Shown: one piece after another, positions 10,472-20,020 of the stretch | How the letters are laid out: each line of letters opens with the position of its first letter | Position numbering within the stretch: the first letter of the stretch is position 1 | Origin: an uncultured Caulobacterales bacterium | GTDB lineage: Bacteria; Pseudomonadota; Alphaproteobacteria; Caulobacterales; Maricaulaceae | Assembly (NCBI GenBank): GCA_938009235.1 | Contig: CALLIK010000004.1 | Coordinates: forward strand, 301,725-365,724 | Length of the DNA stretch: 64,000 bases | Direction of reading: 5' to 3' | Position numbers and translations under genes: made by a program | Notes under the pieces: model-generated | Seen by the model: the letters and a program-made list of their open reading frames with translations, nothing else | The model's database searches: none | Told to the model about the DNA's origin: nothing

Positions 10472-10864
10472 CTAGAGGTCAAACCCACCCCAAAGCACAG
10501 TGTAGGCTTCGCATTGAATAACGACACTTTGATATTCAGATAGGTTAATGTCTGCTGGAATAATGTAACTCTGGGAGCCTTTATTTGACTTTAAGACTGA
10601 AATTCTGACCGCGCTTTGATCTACATCTTGCGCAGAGAGCGACGACAGAGGCACCTTGCTTAGGTAGACCTTCAGGTCAGGTCCGTTTTTTGTTTTAAAG
10701 TTCTCAGAGAAAACGAGGCGCGTTTCTCCGTCAATCTGCTCAACCTTGGCTGAACCCTGTATCGTGTAGCGCTTTTTGACAAAAGGCTTCTCCGATGGGT
10801 CTTGAGCTGAGCTAGTTAGCGGGACCATTAGAAGGCCGAGAATGATGGCGAAGTGTTTAAACAT
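10472..10864 (-). CDS. Secreted DM13 domain protein
   Basis: Signal peptide; GPDLKVYLS...VVIQCEAYTVLWGGFDL, typical DM13 ending. Confidence 0.7.
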   Translation of the reverse strand: MFKHFAIILGLLMVPLTSSAQDPSEKPFVKKRYTIQGSAKVEQIDGETRLVFSENFKTKNGPDLKVYLSKVPLSSLSAQDVDQSAVRISVLKSNKGSQSYIIPADINLSEYQSVVIQCEAYTVLWGGFDL

Positions 10865-11153
10865 AATATCAAATTACCGAGTTCTGCAGTGCTTGCAAGT
10901 CACAGCCGCGTGAGACCACAGTGTGCAAGTTATGAGTGGATCAACTATCGTATTTTCATATTCAATAATGATCAGTATTCAGAGCTTAGAAAATAGTACC
11001 TCTATCTTTCGCAGTATTAGAAACTGTTGTTTCCTCTAGCTTTGATTTGACCCAAATTGGAGGTAGTTTTCATCAACCGCCTCATGCAGGACGTATCTAT
11101 ACGATAGGTCTAGTTCGCTAGGCTATTACTATGGACGATTTCGGAGAAATATT

Positions 11154-12647
11154 ATGAAAACTATCGGTCATTTCGTTGATGGTAAACGCGTCGCAGGTAA
11201 ATCTGGACGCACAAAAGATATTTTCAACCCGAATACGGGCGCAGTGCAGGCCAAGGTCTCAATGGCGACAACAGCAGAGCTTGATGCGGCTGTGGCGTCT
11301 GCGGCTAAAGCTCAAGTCATTTGGGCTAAAACGAACCCGCAAAAACGCTCACGTGTTTTGTTTGCGTATAAACAGCTCGTCGAAGCGAATATGGATGACC
11401 TCGCGCATATGTTGTCATCAGAGCATGGCAAGGTTGTTGCGGATAGCCGCGGCGACGTCATGCGCGGTGTTGACGTTATAGAATTTGCCTGCGGTGTGCC
11501 GCATGCGCAAAAGGGCGAGCATACATATGGTGCAGGTCCAGAAATTGACGTGTACTCTCTGCGTAAGCCATTGGGCGTGGTTGCGGGCATTACCCCGTTT
11601 AACTTCCCCGCGATGATCCCAATGTGGATGTTCGGCATGGCGATTTCTACGGGCAATGCCTGTATCTTAAAGCCATCTGAAAAAGACCCAAGCGTGCCGA
11701 TGCGTTTGGTTGAGCTATTCGCGGAAGCAGGCGGACCTGTTGGTCTATTGCAGTGCATTAATGGCGACAAAGAAATCGTGGACGCGATTTGTGATCATGA
11801 GACGATCAAGGCTGTTAGCTTCGTTGGCTCATCCGATATCGCGCAATATGTATATGCGCGTGCGACTGCGAACGGCAAACGTGCGCAATGTATGGGCGGC
11901 GCGAAAAACCACGGCATAATCATGCCAGATGCCAATATGGACCAAGCTGTCAAAGATATCCTCGGCGCGGCCTATGGCTCTGCAGGCGAACGCTGTATGG
12001 CGCTGCCTGTTGTTGTCCCTGTGGGTGAAGGCACAGCGGAACGGTTCCTCGAGAAAATGTTACCGGCTATCGAGGCAATGAAAATTGGTGTCTCGGAAGA
12101 CCCTGAAGCGGATTATGGTCCAGTCGTTAGCGCCGTACACCGCGACTCGATCAATGCGAATGTCACCAAGGCTGTCAAAGAGGGCGCAACGCTCGTCGTG
12201 GATGGACGCGACTTTAGCCTCCAAGGCTATGAGGAAGGGTTCTTCGTTGGGCCAAGTCTCCTTGATCATGTCACGCCAGATATGGAAACCTATCAGGACG
12301 AAATTTTTGGGCCAGTGCTTCAGATCGTGCGCGCGGATACTTTCGAAGATGCGTTGAAGCTGCCCTCCGAACATCAATACGGAAATGGCGTTGCGATCTT
12401 TACGCAAAATGGCCGCGCCGCCCGTGAATTTGCAGACCGCGTCGAAGTCGGCATGGTCGGCATCAATGTGCCAATCCCTGTACCTGTGGCCTATCACTCA
12501 TTCGGCGGCTGGAAACGCTCGGCTTTTGGCGCGGCTAACCAATACGGGATGGAAGGGTTACGTTTCTACACCAAAGTGAAGACGATCACCCAGCGTTGGC
12601 CTGAAGGCGAAACAGACGACAGCGCCTTCATTATTCCGACGTTTTAA
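11154..12647 (+). CDS. mmsA: CoA-acylating methylmalonate-semialdehyde dehydrogenase
   Basis: GVVAGITPFNFPAMIPMWMFG; CMGGAKNHGIIMPDA; GERCMALPV; GINVPIPVPVAYHSFGGWKRS. Confidence 0.95.
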   Translation: MKTIGHFVDGKRVAGKSGRTKDIFNPNTGAVQAKVSMATTAELDAAVASAAKAQVIWAKTNPQKRSRVLFAYKQLVEANMDDLAHMLSSEHGKVVADSRGDVMRGVDVIEFACGVPHAQKGEHTYGAGPEIDVYSLRKPLGVVAGITPFNFPAMIPMWMFGMAISTGNACILKPSEKDPSVPMRLVELFAEAGGPVGLLQCINGDKEIVDAICDHETIKAVSFVGSSDIAQYVYARATANGKRAQCMGGAKNHGIIMPDANMDQAVKDILGAAYGSAGERCMALPVVVPVGEGTAERFLEKMLPAIEAMKIGVSEDPEADYGPVVSAVHRDSINANVTKAVKEGATLVVDGRDFSLQGYEEGFFVGPSLLDHVTPDMETYQDEIFGPVLQIVRADTFEDALKLPSEHQYGNGVAIFTQNGRAAREFADRVEVGMVGINVPIPVPVAYHSFGGWKRSAFGAANQYGMEGLRFYTKVKTITQRWPEGETDDSAFIIPTF

Positions 12648-12657
12648 GGGAATAGAA

Positions 12658-13134
12658 GTGGTGATATTTGAAAGCAAACGCGTGTTCTGTATTTCTAGCG
12701 TTATAATAGTTTTGCTTTCCACCTATTTATCCTCAGCTAATGCCTCGGTACAGCTGCTGTTAACTGAAGGACAATCGAGAATATTATTCTCGTGTACTTC
12801 AAGCACAGATGCCTTGGATGAGATTACTCCAAAAATGGACTGGGCGAAATTTTTAGAAAGAGACTTAGATCTAGTATCCGCAACTGGAAATTCGGCATAC
12901 TTAAACTACTTCGTAGATGGAGATGTCCAAAGAAGCCCTCTTTACGGAAGTTACGTTGATAGGATTATCGAGGAGAGTAATTGTAACGATGATACTTCAT
13001 TCGTTCTGATCGGTAAGGATGGACGCGTAAAATATCGTTGGCAAAATAACGTAGCCACCGAAGAGCTGTTTGAAATTATAGATGCGATGCCGATGAGGCA
13101 ATTTGAAATGATGCAAAAGATAGAAAACAAGTAA
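12658..13134 (+). CDS. Secreted DUF4174-like protein
   Basis: Signal peptide; C-terminal FVLIGKDGRVKYRWQNNVATEELFEIIDAMPMRQFEM. Confidence 0.55.
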   Translation: MVIFESKRVFCISSVIIVLLSTYLSSANASVQLLLTEGQSRILFSCTSSTDALDEITPKMDWAKFLERDLDLVSATGNSAYLNYFVDGDVQRSPLYGSYVDRIIEESNCNDDTSFVLIGKDGRVKYRWQNNVATEELFEIIDAMPMRQFEMMQKIENK

Positions 13135-14274
13135 ATGGATTTCTCACTCACCGAAGAACAAACCCTCATTCAGGATATGGCGAAGAATTTCGCTGCGACT
13201 GAGCTAGCGCCATATTCGTCTAAATGGGACGAAGAAAAGTTTCTTGACCGCGCTGTATTTGCCAAAGCCGCAGAGCTTGGATTTATGGGTATGTATAGCG
13301 GCGAAGAACATGGCGGAACGGCGCTCTCGCGTCTGGATTCTGCGGTTGTCTTTGAACAGCTCGCGGCAGGCGATGTGTCGCACACGGCGATGATGACCAT
13401 TCATAACATGGCAACGTGGATGGTGGATCGTTACGGCGAGGATGCGGTACGCGCGAAATATGTGCCGCGCCTGACGTCTGGTGAACTTATTGCGAGTTAT
13501 TGCCTCACAGAGCCGGGGGCAGGCTCAGATGCCGCGTCACTCTCAACCAAGGCAACACGTGACGGTGATGATTATATCCTCAACGGGACCAAAACCTTCA
13601 TCTCGGGCGCAGGGTGGTCAGATGTTTACGTGACGATGACGCGGACGTCTGATGATGGCGCAAAAGGTGTCTCCTGTTTCGTGATTGAAAAAGGCACAGC
13701 AGGATTATCATTCGGCGCGAATGAAAAAAAAATGGGCTGGAACGCACAGCCAACCGCTCAAGTCATTTTCGAAGATTGCCGCATCCCCGCCGAAAACCGC
13801 GTCGGACCCGAAGGCGATGGCTTCAAATTCGCCATGAGCGGACTTGACGGTGGCCGCATAAACATCGGCGCATGTTCACTGGGCGGCGCGCAAAAGGCGC
13901 TGGACGCATCATTGCAATATACCAAAGAACGCACGCAATTTGGAAAACCTATCTCTGGCTTTCAGAACACACAATTCATGCTCGCGGATATGGCAACAGA
14001 GCTCGAAGCCTCGCGCATGATGACCTATCGCGCGGCGGATATGCTCGATAAAAAGCTCCCGAATGCGGGCGCGGCTTGCGCGATGGCGAAACGCTTCACG
14101 ACGGATATGTGCAGCAAGATCGCCAATGACGCGCTGCAGCTTCACGGCGGATATGGCTATCTCTCCGAATATCAAATCGAACAGATCGTCAGAGATTTGC
14201 GCGTACATCAAATCCTAGAAGGCACTAACCAGATTATGCGCATGATTGTGTCACGATCTCTCCTAAGGCAGTAA
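13135..14274 (+). CDS. Acyl-CoA dehydrogenase (isobutyryl-CoA dehydrogenase type)
   Basis: YCLTEPGAGSDAASL; ALQLHGGYGYLSEYQIEQIVRDLRVHQILEGTNQIM; operon context. Confidence 0.92.
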   Translation: MDFSLTEEQTLIQDMAKNFAATELAPYSSKWDEEKFLDRAVFAKAAELGFMGMYSGEEHGGTALSRLDSAVVFEQLAAGDVSHTAMMTIHNMATWMVDRYGEDAVRAKYVPRLTSGELIASYCLTEPGAGSDAASLSTKATRDGDDYILNGTKTFISGAGWSDVYVTMTRTSDDGAKGVSCFVIEKGTAGLSFGANEKKMGWNAQPTAQVIFEDCRIPAENRVGPEGDGFKFAMSGLDGGRINIGACSLGGAQKALDASLQYTKERTQFGKPISGFQNTQFMLADMATELEASRMMTYRAADMLDKKLPNAGAACAMAKRFTTDMCSKIANDALQLHGGYGYLSEYQIEQIVRDLRVHQILEGTNQIMRMIVSRSLLRQ

Positions 14275-14275
14275 T

Positions 14276-15322
14276 ATGACCTCTGAAATTCAATCTCGCG
14301 TCATTGGCAACCTTGGCCACATTACGCTGAACCGTCCCAAAGCCCTTAACGCGCTGACCTTTGATATGTGCGAGGAAATTACGCGGCTTTTGGTGGCTTG
14401 GGAACATGACCCAAAGATTGGCGCAGTCCTCATTGACGGCGCAGGTGAGCGGGCTTTCTGTGCGGGCGGTGATGTTATCTTGCTGCATGATAGTGGCAAA
14501 GCGGGTGATGACCGCGCCGAGAATTTCTGGCGTATGGAATATGCGTTAAATGAGCTCATCCACCGCTATTCGAAACCCTATATTACGCTCATAGATGGCT
14601 TCGTTATGGGCGGCGGTGTTGGCCTGTCTGTGCATGGTCGTTTGCGCATTGCGGGCGACGCGACAATGTTCGCTATGCCAGAAACGGGTATCGGGTATTT
14701 CCCAGATGTTGGCGGCACATACTTCCTGCCACGTTTAGGCATGGACATAGGCCAGTGGCTCGGCCTTACAGGTGCGCGCCTTGATGCGGGGCAATCCTGC
14801 GCCGTTGGCGTTGCCAATGCCTTTGTGCCAAGCGCCCAGCATCCAGATTTAATTGAAGCCTTAGGCCGCGCGACATTAGACGGATCAGATTCCGCTGTGG
14901 CGAATGTGATCATGGGCTTTGTAACTGCGCCGCCTGCGAGTGCTGCCATACCAGATGCAGTAAAAGCATTTTCCGAGAAAACCGTACCCGCCATTTTGCG
15001 CGCGTTAGATACTGACGGCAGCGAGTGGGCGGCGAAGCAGGCAAAAACTATACGCCGTAAATCACCCCTCGCGATGTCTGTGACATTTGAAGCCATCCGC
15101 CGAGGTGCAAAGATGAATTTCAAAGAGGTCATGACGCAAGAGCTGGACCTTTCATTGGGTTTCCTCAAGACGCAAGATTTCTATGAAGGCATTCGTGCCC
15201 AATTGATTGACAAAGACCGTAACCCAAAATGGTCACATGAAGACGTTGGCGCCGTCACGGAAGCCCAAGTGCAGCGGGTCTTTCGCAAGACGGCTAAGCC
15301 TTCCCAGCAGTTTTTGAAATAG
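14276..15322 (+). CDS. Enoyl-CoA hydratase/isomerase family protein, 3-hydroxyisobutyryl-CoA hydrolase type
   Basis: LNRPKALNAL; AFCAGGDV; DGFVMGGGVGLSVHG; MPETGIGYFPDVGGTYFLPRL. Confidence 0.92.
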   Translation: MTSEIQSRVIGNLGHITLNRPKALNALTFDMCEEITRLLVAWEHDPKIGAVLIDGAGERAFCAGGDVILLHDSGKAGDDRAENFWRMEYALNELIHRYSKPYITLIDGFVMGGGVGLSVHGRLRIAGDATMFAMPETGIGYFPDVGGTYFLPRLGMDIGQWLGLTGARLDAGQSCAVGVANAFVPSAQHPDLIEALGRATLDGSDSAVANVIMGFVTAPPASAAIPDAVKAFSEKTVPAILRALDTDGSEWAAKQAKTIRRKSPLAMSVTFEAIRRGAKMNFKEVMTQELDLSLGFLKTQDFYEGIRAQLIDKDRNPKWSHEDVGAVTEAQVQRVFRKTAKPSQQFLK

Positions 15323-15330
15323 GTATTAGT

Positions 15331-16236
15331 ATGACCACGATCGCATTTATCGGATTAGGCAACATGGGCATCGGCATGGCGAGTAATCTCGCCAAAGCGG
15401 GCTCTGCTGCCAATATCACAGAGGTCAAGGCATTGGATTTGTCAAAGGCGGCAGTCTTGCGCGCCGTTGAGGCGGGGTGTGTCGAGGCCGCCAATTCCAA
15501 AGATGCCGTAAGCGCGGCAGATATCGTCATTACGATGTTACCTGCAGGAAAGCATGTTGAGTTGGTTTACGGCAGCGAAGACGGCGTCTTTGCACATGCT
15601 AAAAAAGACGCCTTATTTATCGACTGTTCCACGATAGATGTCGGAACAGCCCGCTCTGTTATAGCGCAGGCGAAAGACCTCGGGTTTGATATGATTGATG
15701 CGCCCGTATCTGGCGGCGTTGGTGGGGCGGCGGCCGGAACACTGACCTTTATGTGCGGCGGTAGCAAAGATGCCTTTAACCGAGCGAAACAAGTGCTTGA
15801 TATAATGGGGAGAAATATCTTTCATGCAGGTGATGCAGGGAACGGGCAGGTCGCCAAGGTTTGTAATAACATGCTCTTGGGTATCCATATGATAGGAACC
15901 TGCGAAGCTTTCAATTTGGCCGAAAAACTAGGACTGGATGCGCAGACGTTTTACGACATATCTTCAACGGCATCAGGACAAAACTGGTCAATGACAAGCT
16001 ATTGTCCAGCGCCCGGACCTGTACCAACTGCGCCTTCCAATAATGATTATGCGCCTGGGTTTTCTGCTGCGATGATGCTGAAGGATCTAAGGCTTGCTCA
16101 GGACGCGGCAAGTTCCGCGCGCGCAGCCACGCCATTAGGGACACAATCTGAGGCACTATATTCGCTCATGGAAGCTGCGGATAAGGATGATCTGGATTTC
16201 TCAGGCATCATGAAGCTGATTAATGGTAAGCTGTAA
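15331..16236 (+). CDS. mmsB: 3-hydroxyisobutyrate dehydrogenase
   Basis: IGLGNMGIGMASNLAKAG; DAPVSGGVGGAAAGTLTFMCGG; GNGQVAKVCNNMLL. Confidence 0.94.
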   Translation: MTTIAFIGLGNMGIGMASNLAKAGSAANITEVKALDLSKAAVLRAVEAGCVEAANSKDAVSAADIVITMLPAGKHVELVYGSEDGVFAHAKKDALFIDCSTIDVGTARSVIAQAKDLGFDMIDAPVSGGVGGAAAGTLTFMCGGSKDAFNRAKQVLDIMGRNIFHAGDAGNGQVAKVCNNMLLGIHMIGTCEAFNLAEKLGLDAQTFYDISSTASGQNWSMTSYCPAPGPVPTAPSNNDYAPGFSAAMMLKDLRLAQDAASSARAATPLGTQSEALYSLMEAADKDDLDFSGIMKLINGKL

Positions 16237-16352
16237 GCTGACTTATTAGGTTCGGTGTTGAGTATTTAAAGTGGTCTGGTAACGAATGATCCACGTTTAA
16301 ATTTATAATTTTATATTTATTATCAGTGTCTTACATATTTTTTCGGAGATAC

Positions 16353-16691
16353 ATCCGCACTTTCGAAACCTATGGCATGATGGACGGGTTCTTTCGGACA
16401 CGGGACAGGTAGGAGCTCATCTGCCGTATCGAAGGACGGTGGGGTTGATCGTATTTGGGTGAGACCAAATACGTGGGACTTTTTGGAGTGAGAGCCGATC
16501 GCCGTGTCTAATGGCATGACTTGCGAGGACAAACTGGCCGCTGCATCAAAAACCGTCGCCGCGTGGTTAGTGCAATTGAGCGTAAGCTCAAATGCACCGT
16601 GCATTGGTTAGCATTCAATGCATTTGGTATTCGCGTAAAAAAACTTTTCTACTTTGGTATTCCATCGTGAATATCACCACGCGGGCTGTCC
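16353..16691 (-). repeat. Copy A of an unnamed structured dispersed element; copy B is at 59143-59453 (+)
   Basis: Reverse complement shares with copy B a 32-nt identical block (16536-16567), tgtccgaaagaacccgtcca, atgccataggttt and other blocks, in the same order; carries stem-loops that covary with copy B. Confidence 0.85.
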
Positions 16692-16762
16692 TGCTTAATT
16701 TAGTCGTCACCAGATAGGCGATCAGCACTTTCGCCTGTGTGCCTATTAGTAAGAGCCACCCC

Positions 16763-17224
16763 TCACTCTGAATGTGATGAGATTGATCGCATTTTAGAAC
16801 TGATTTTCTTGATCATTCTAATCAGCTCAATACCTTCATCGCCTTCAAGGAAATTGGTGTCCATCGTGTCGTTCAAACGCGCCGCAACTGTTTCATAGGC
16901 TTTTTGACCGATGGGCGTGGTTTCTAGCGATAGTCGCCGTTTATCGGTTTCAGTCGGTGTTTTCTTGATGAGGCCAGAGTCTATCAATGAGCTTACCGCG
17001 CGGCTGACGATAGTCTTATCCATCGGCGTTATATTCGTGACGTCTGCAGCCGTTCGCCCGGGTTGATCGGCTACGGCGGCCAAGACGCGCCACTGGCTTA
17101 TATTTAGGCCCGCTTCTGCTTTTACAACACTGTGCGTATGGCGGCTAACTAGGTCCGCAAGAACGACAGCGTGGTATGGCCAGAAGTTATCAAGTTCGAT
17201 ATGTGATGGGTCTTTAGGTTCCAT
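16763..17224 (-). CDS. MarR family transcriptional regulator
   Basis: [63 protein letters not shown]. Confidence 0.9.
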   Translation of the reverse strand: MEPKDPSHIELDNFWPYHAVVLADLVSRHTHSVVKAEAGLNISQWRVLAAVADQPGRTAADVTNITPMDKTIVSRAVSSLIDSGLIKKTPTETDKRRLSLETTPIGQKAYETVAARLNDTMDTNFLEGDEGIELIRMIKKISSKMRSISSHSE

Positions 17225-17246
17225 ATTCTATTGTTACAAATAATGT

Positions 17247-17286
17247 GTTGCGATTGCAACTATAATGCGTTAGTTGTAATCGCAAC
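17247..17286. promoter_or_regulatory. Tandem MarR-type operator candidates between marR and hppD
   Basis: GTTGCGATTGCAAC (17247-17260) and GTTGTAATCGCAAC (17273-17286), each a GTTG...CAAC palindrome, 26 bp apart; TTGTTACAA nearby at 17231-17239. Confidence 0.65.
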
Positions 17287-17305
17287 AAATAATCTGGAGC
17301 GCCCT

Positions 17306-18400
17306 ATGGCTGATCTTTTTGCAAACCCCGCTGGTTTAGACGGCTTCGAATTCATCGAGTTCTCGGCGCCAGAAAAAGGTGTCTTAGAACCTGTATTCGA
17401 AACAATGGGGTTTTCCAAAATTGCACGTCATCGTTCCAAGGATGTAGAGTTATGGCGTCAGGGCGGCATCAACCTCATTACGAATTACGAAGTCAACAGC
17501 CCCGCTTACTTCTTCGCACGTGAACATGGCCCAAGTGCCTGTGGCATGGGGTTCCGCGTCAAAGATGCGCGGAAGTCTTACTATCATTTGCTAGAGCAGG
17601 GCGCTGAACCTGTTGAGATGAAAACGGGTCCAATGGAGCTTTGCATTCCGGGTATTCGCGGGATTGGGAATTCAATCATCTATCTGATCGACCGCTACGA
17701 TACAGGTAAAAATGAGCTGTCTATCTATGATATTGATTTTGAATATCTTGACGGCGTTGACCGCAATCCAGAAGGATGTGGGTTCCAACTTATCGATCAC
17801 CTGACGCATAATGTGTATGGTGGACGCATGACCTATTGGGCTGATTACTACGAGAAGCTCTTTAATTTCCAAGAAATCCGCTACTTTGACATCAAGGGCG
17901 AATATACAGGTTTGACCTCAAAAGCCCTCACTGCACCAGATGGTAAAATTCGTATTCCGTTGAATGAAGAAGGTAAAAGTGGTGGCGGCCAGATTGAAGA
18001 ATTTCTGCGTGAATATAATGGTGAAGGTATTCAACATATTGCGCTGATTTGTGAAGACCTTGTTGCGTGTTGGGACCGCCTGAAAAAGAATGGCGTTCCA
18101 TTCATGACGGCTCCGCCAGAGACATATTATAAAATGCTCTCCGAACGTTTGCCTGATCACGGACGAGATGAAGCTGCGCTGAAGACACGTGGCATCTTGC
18201 TTGACGGCACGACGGAAGGCGATAGTCCAAGACTACTGTTGCAAATATTTGCTGAACCGCAAGTTGGGCCTGTCTTCTTTGAATTCATTCAACGTGTTGG
18301 CGATTACAAAGACGGATTTGGCGAAGGTAACTTTAAGGCCTTGTTTGAATCCATCGAACGCGATCAGGTTGAACGCGGCGTTTTAGACGTAGCTAAATAA
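17306..18400 (+). CDS. hppD: 4-hydroxyphenylpyruvate dioxygenase
   Basis: [72 protein letters not shown]-terminal [28 protein letters not shown]. Confidence 0.95.
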   Translation: MADLFANPAGLDGFEFIEFSAPEKGVLEPVFETMGFSKIARHRSKDVELWRQGGINLITNYEVNSPAYFFAREHGPSACGMGFRVKDARKSYYHLLEQGAEPVEMKTGPMELCIPGIRGIGNSIIYLIDRYDTGKNELSIYDIDFEYLDGVDRNPEGCGFQLIDHLTHNVYGGRMTYWADYYEKLFNFQEIRYFDIKGEYTGLTSKALTAPDGKIRIPLNEEGKSGGGQIEEFLREYNGEGIQHIALICEDLVACWDRLKKNGVPFMTAPPETYYKMLSERLPDHGRDEAALKTRGILLDGTTEGDSPRLLLQIFAEPQVGPVFFEFIQRVGDYKDGFGEGNFKALFESIERDQVERGVLDVAK

Positions 18401-18437
18401 GGTCTTAGAATACGCATCAGAACATAGGAGCCTAGCC

Positions 18438-18983
18438 ATGCCGATTAAAACTGACGGATTTCATCATGTGGCTTATCGCTGCCGTGATGCCAAAGAGACG
18501 GTGGAGTTTTACCAGTCTCATCTGAATATGGATTTCCAACTCGCGATTGCCGAGGACCATGTCCCGAGTACAGGCGCGTATGATCCGTATATGCACATCT
18601 TCCTTGATGCGGGGAACAACAATGTACTGGCCTTCTTCGAACTGCCAGAGCAGCCCGATATGGACCGCGACCGTAATACGCCTGAATGGGTACAGCATAT
18701 CGCCCTGAGAGTGGGCAGCCTTGATGAACTCCTTGCCGCGAAAGAAAGCTTAGAGAGCGCAGGTCTGGAAGTCGTTGGACCCACGCATCATGGAATCTTT
18801 AAATCCATATACTTCTTTGACCCGAATGGGCATCGCCTAGAACTAGCGGCTAATATCCATACGCCCGAACAAATGGATAAGCTTCGCGCTGTTGCGCCAG
18901 ATATGCTGGCGGAGTGGTCAGAGACAAAGAAAGCCCCGCGCCACGCGGCTTGGCTTCACGAAAAAATCGAACAAGAGAGCTAG
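18438..18983 (+). CDS. VOC superfamily (glyoxalase/dioxygenase fold) protein
   Basis: HHVAYRCRDAKETVEFYQ; VQHIALRV; FFDPNGHRLELA (H/H/E metal ligand pattern). Confidence 0.85.
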   Translation: MPIKTDGFHHVAYRCRDAKETVEFYQSHLNMDFQLAIAEDHVPSTGAYDPYMHIFLDAGNNNVLAFFELPEQPDMDRDRNTPEWVQHIALRVGSLDELLAAKESLESAGLEVVGPTHHGIFKSIYFFDPNGHRLELAANIHTPEQMDKLRAVAPDMLAEWSETKKAPRHAAWLHEKIEQES

Positions 18984-18985
18984 AT

Positions 18986-20005
18986 ATGAAACTTGCATCC
19001 TTAAAAGACGGCCGCGACGGAAAACTTGTTGTTGTCTCGCGTGATCTTACAAAAGCCACTGATGTAACTGATATCGCACCAACGCTTCAAGCGGCTTTGG
19101 ATGAGTGGGATGTTGTGTCTCCACAATTGGCGGCGCGTTACGAATTACTCAATGCGAGCCAAGCTGAGAGTTTTGATTTTGATCAAGCGTCTTGCGAGTC
19201 TCCATTGCCTCGCGCCTATGCGTGGATGGACGGGTCCGCCTATCTCAACCACGTCGAGCTTGTCCGCAAAGCCCGCGGCGCAGAAGTCCCAGAAAGCTTC
19301 TATTCCGATCCACTGATGTATCAGGGCGGCTCAGATACATTTATTGGACCACGCGACGCGATTGTTGCGGCGGATGAGGCCTATGGCATCGATATGGAAG
19401 CCGAGATCACGGTTATCACGGATGATGTCCCGATGGGTGTTTCAGCAGATGATGCAGAAGATCACATAAAGCTCATCATGCTCGTCAATGATGTGTCATT
19501 GCGCGGCCTTATTCCGAATGAACTCCGTAAGGGCTTTGGCTTTGTGCAGGGTAAAGCGTCGAGCGCTTTTTCGCCCGTCGCTGTAACGCCTGACGAGCTT
19601 GGTGATCTGTGGCAGAGTACAACAATCGATCTGCCGCTTTTGGTCGATTACAATGGCGCGCCATTCGGTAAAGCGAATGTCAAAACAGATATGACTTTCA
19701 ACATGGCACAGCTTGTGGCGCATGCGGCCCATACGCGTGATTTATGCGCTGGGACGTTGATTGGATCAGGAACTGTTTCAAATAAATTTGAAGGCGGTGA
19801 GGGCAAGAAGATAGAAGACGGCGGTGTTGGCTATTCCTGTATTGCAGAAATTCGTATGATCGAGAAAATCCAAACGGGTGAATTTAAGACGCCCTTTATG
19901 CAATTTGGAGATACGGTTGGCATCGAGATGAATGACGCAGAAGGTAAATCTATATTTGGGCGCATTGAAAATGTGGTCGAAAAATATGACGGTCCGCACT
20001 CTTAA
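18986..20005 (+). CDS. Fumarylacetoacetate hydrolase family protein
   Basis: LMYQGGSDTFIGPRD; EAEITVITDDVPMG; LVNDVSLR; GTLIGSGTVSN; GDTVGIEM. Confidence 0.88.
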   Translation: MKLASLKDGRDGKLVVVSRDLTKATDVTDIAPTLQAALDEWDVVSPQLAARYELLNASQAESFDFDQASCESPLPRAYAWMDGSAYLNHVELVRKARGAEVPESFYSDPLMYQGGSDTFIGPRDAIVAADEAYGIDMEAEITVITDDVPMGVSADDAEDHIKLIMLVNDVSLRGLIPNELRKGFGFVQGKASSAFSPVAVTPDELGDLWQSTTIDLPLLVDYNGAPFGKANVKTDMTFNMAQLVAHAAHTRDLCAGTLIGSGTVSNKFEGGEGKKIEDGGVGYSCIAEIRMIEKIQTGEFKTPFMQFGDTVGIEMNDAEGKSIFGRIENVVEKYDGPHS

Positions 20006-20020
20006 TTGAGAGATTAGCTT

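Noticed and set aside
16323-16604. 93-aa minus-strand ORF as an ordinary protein-coding gene
   Set aside because: It coincides with element copy A. The homologous frame in copy B has an internal frameshift, and nucleotide-level covarying stems explain the conservation better.
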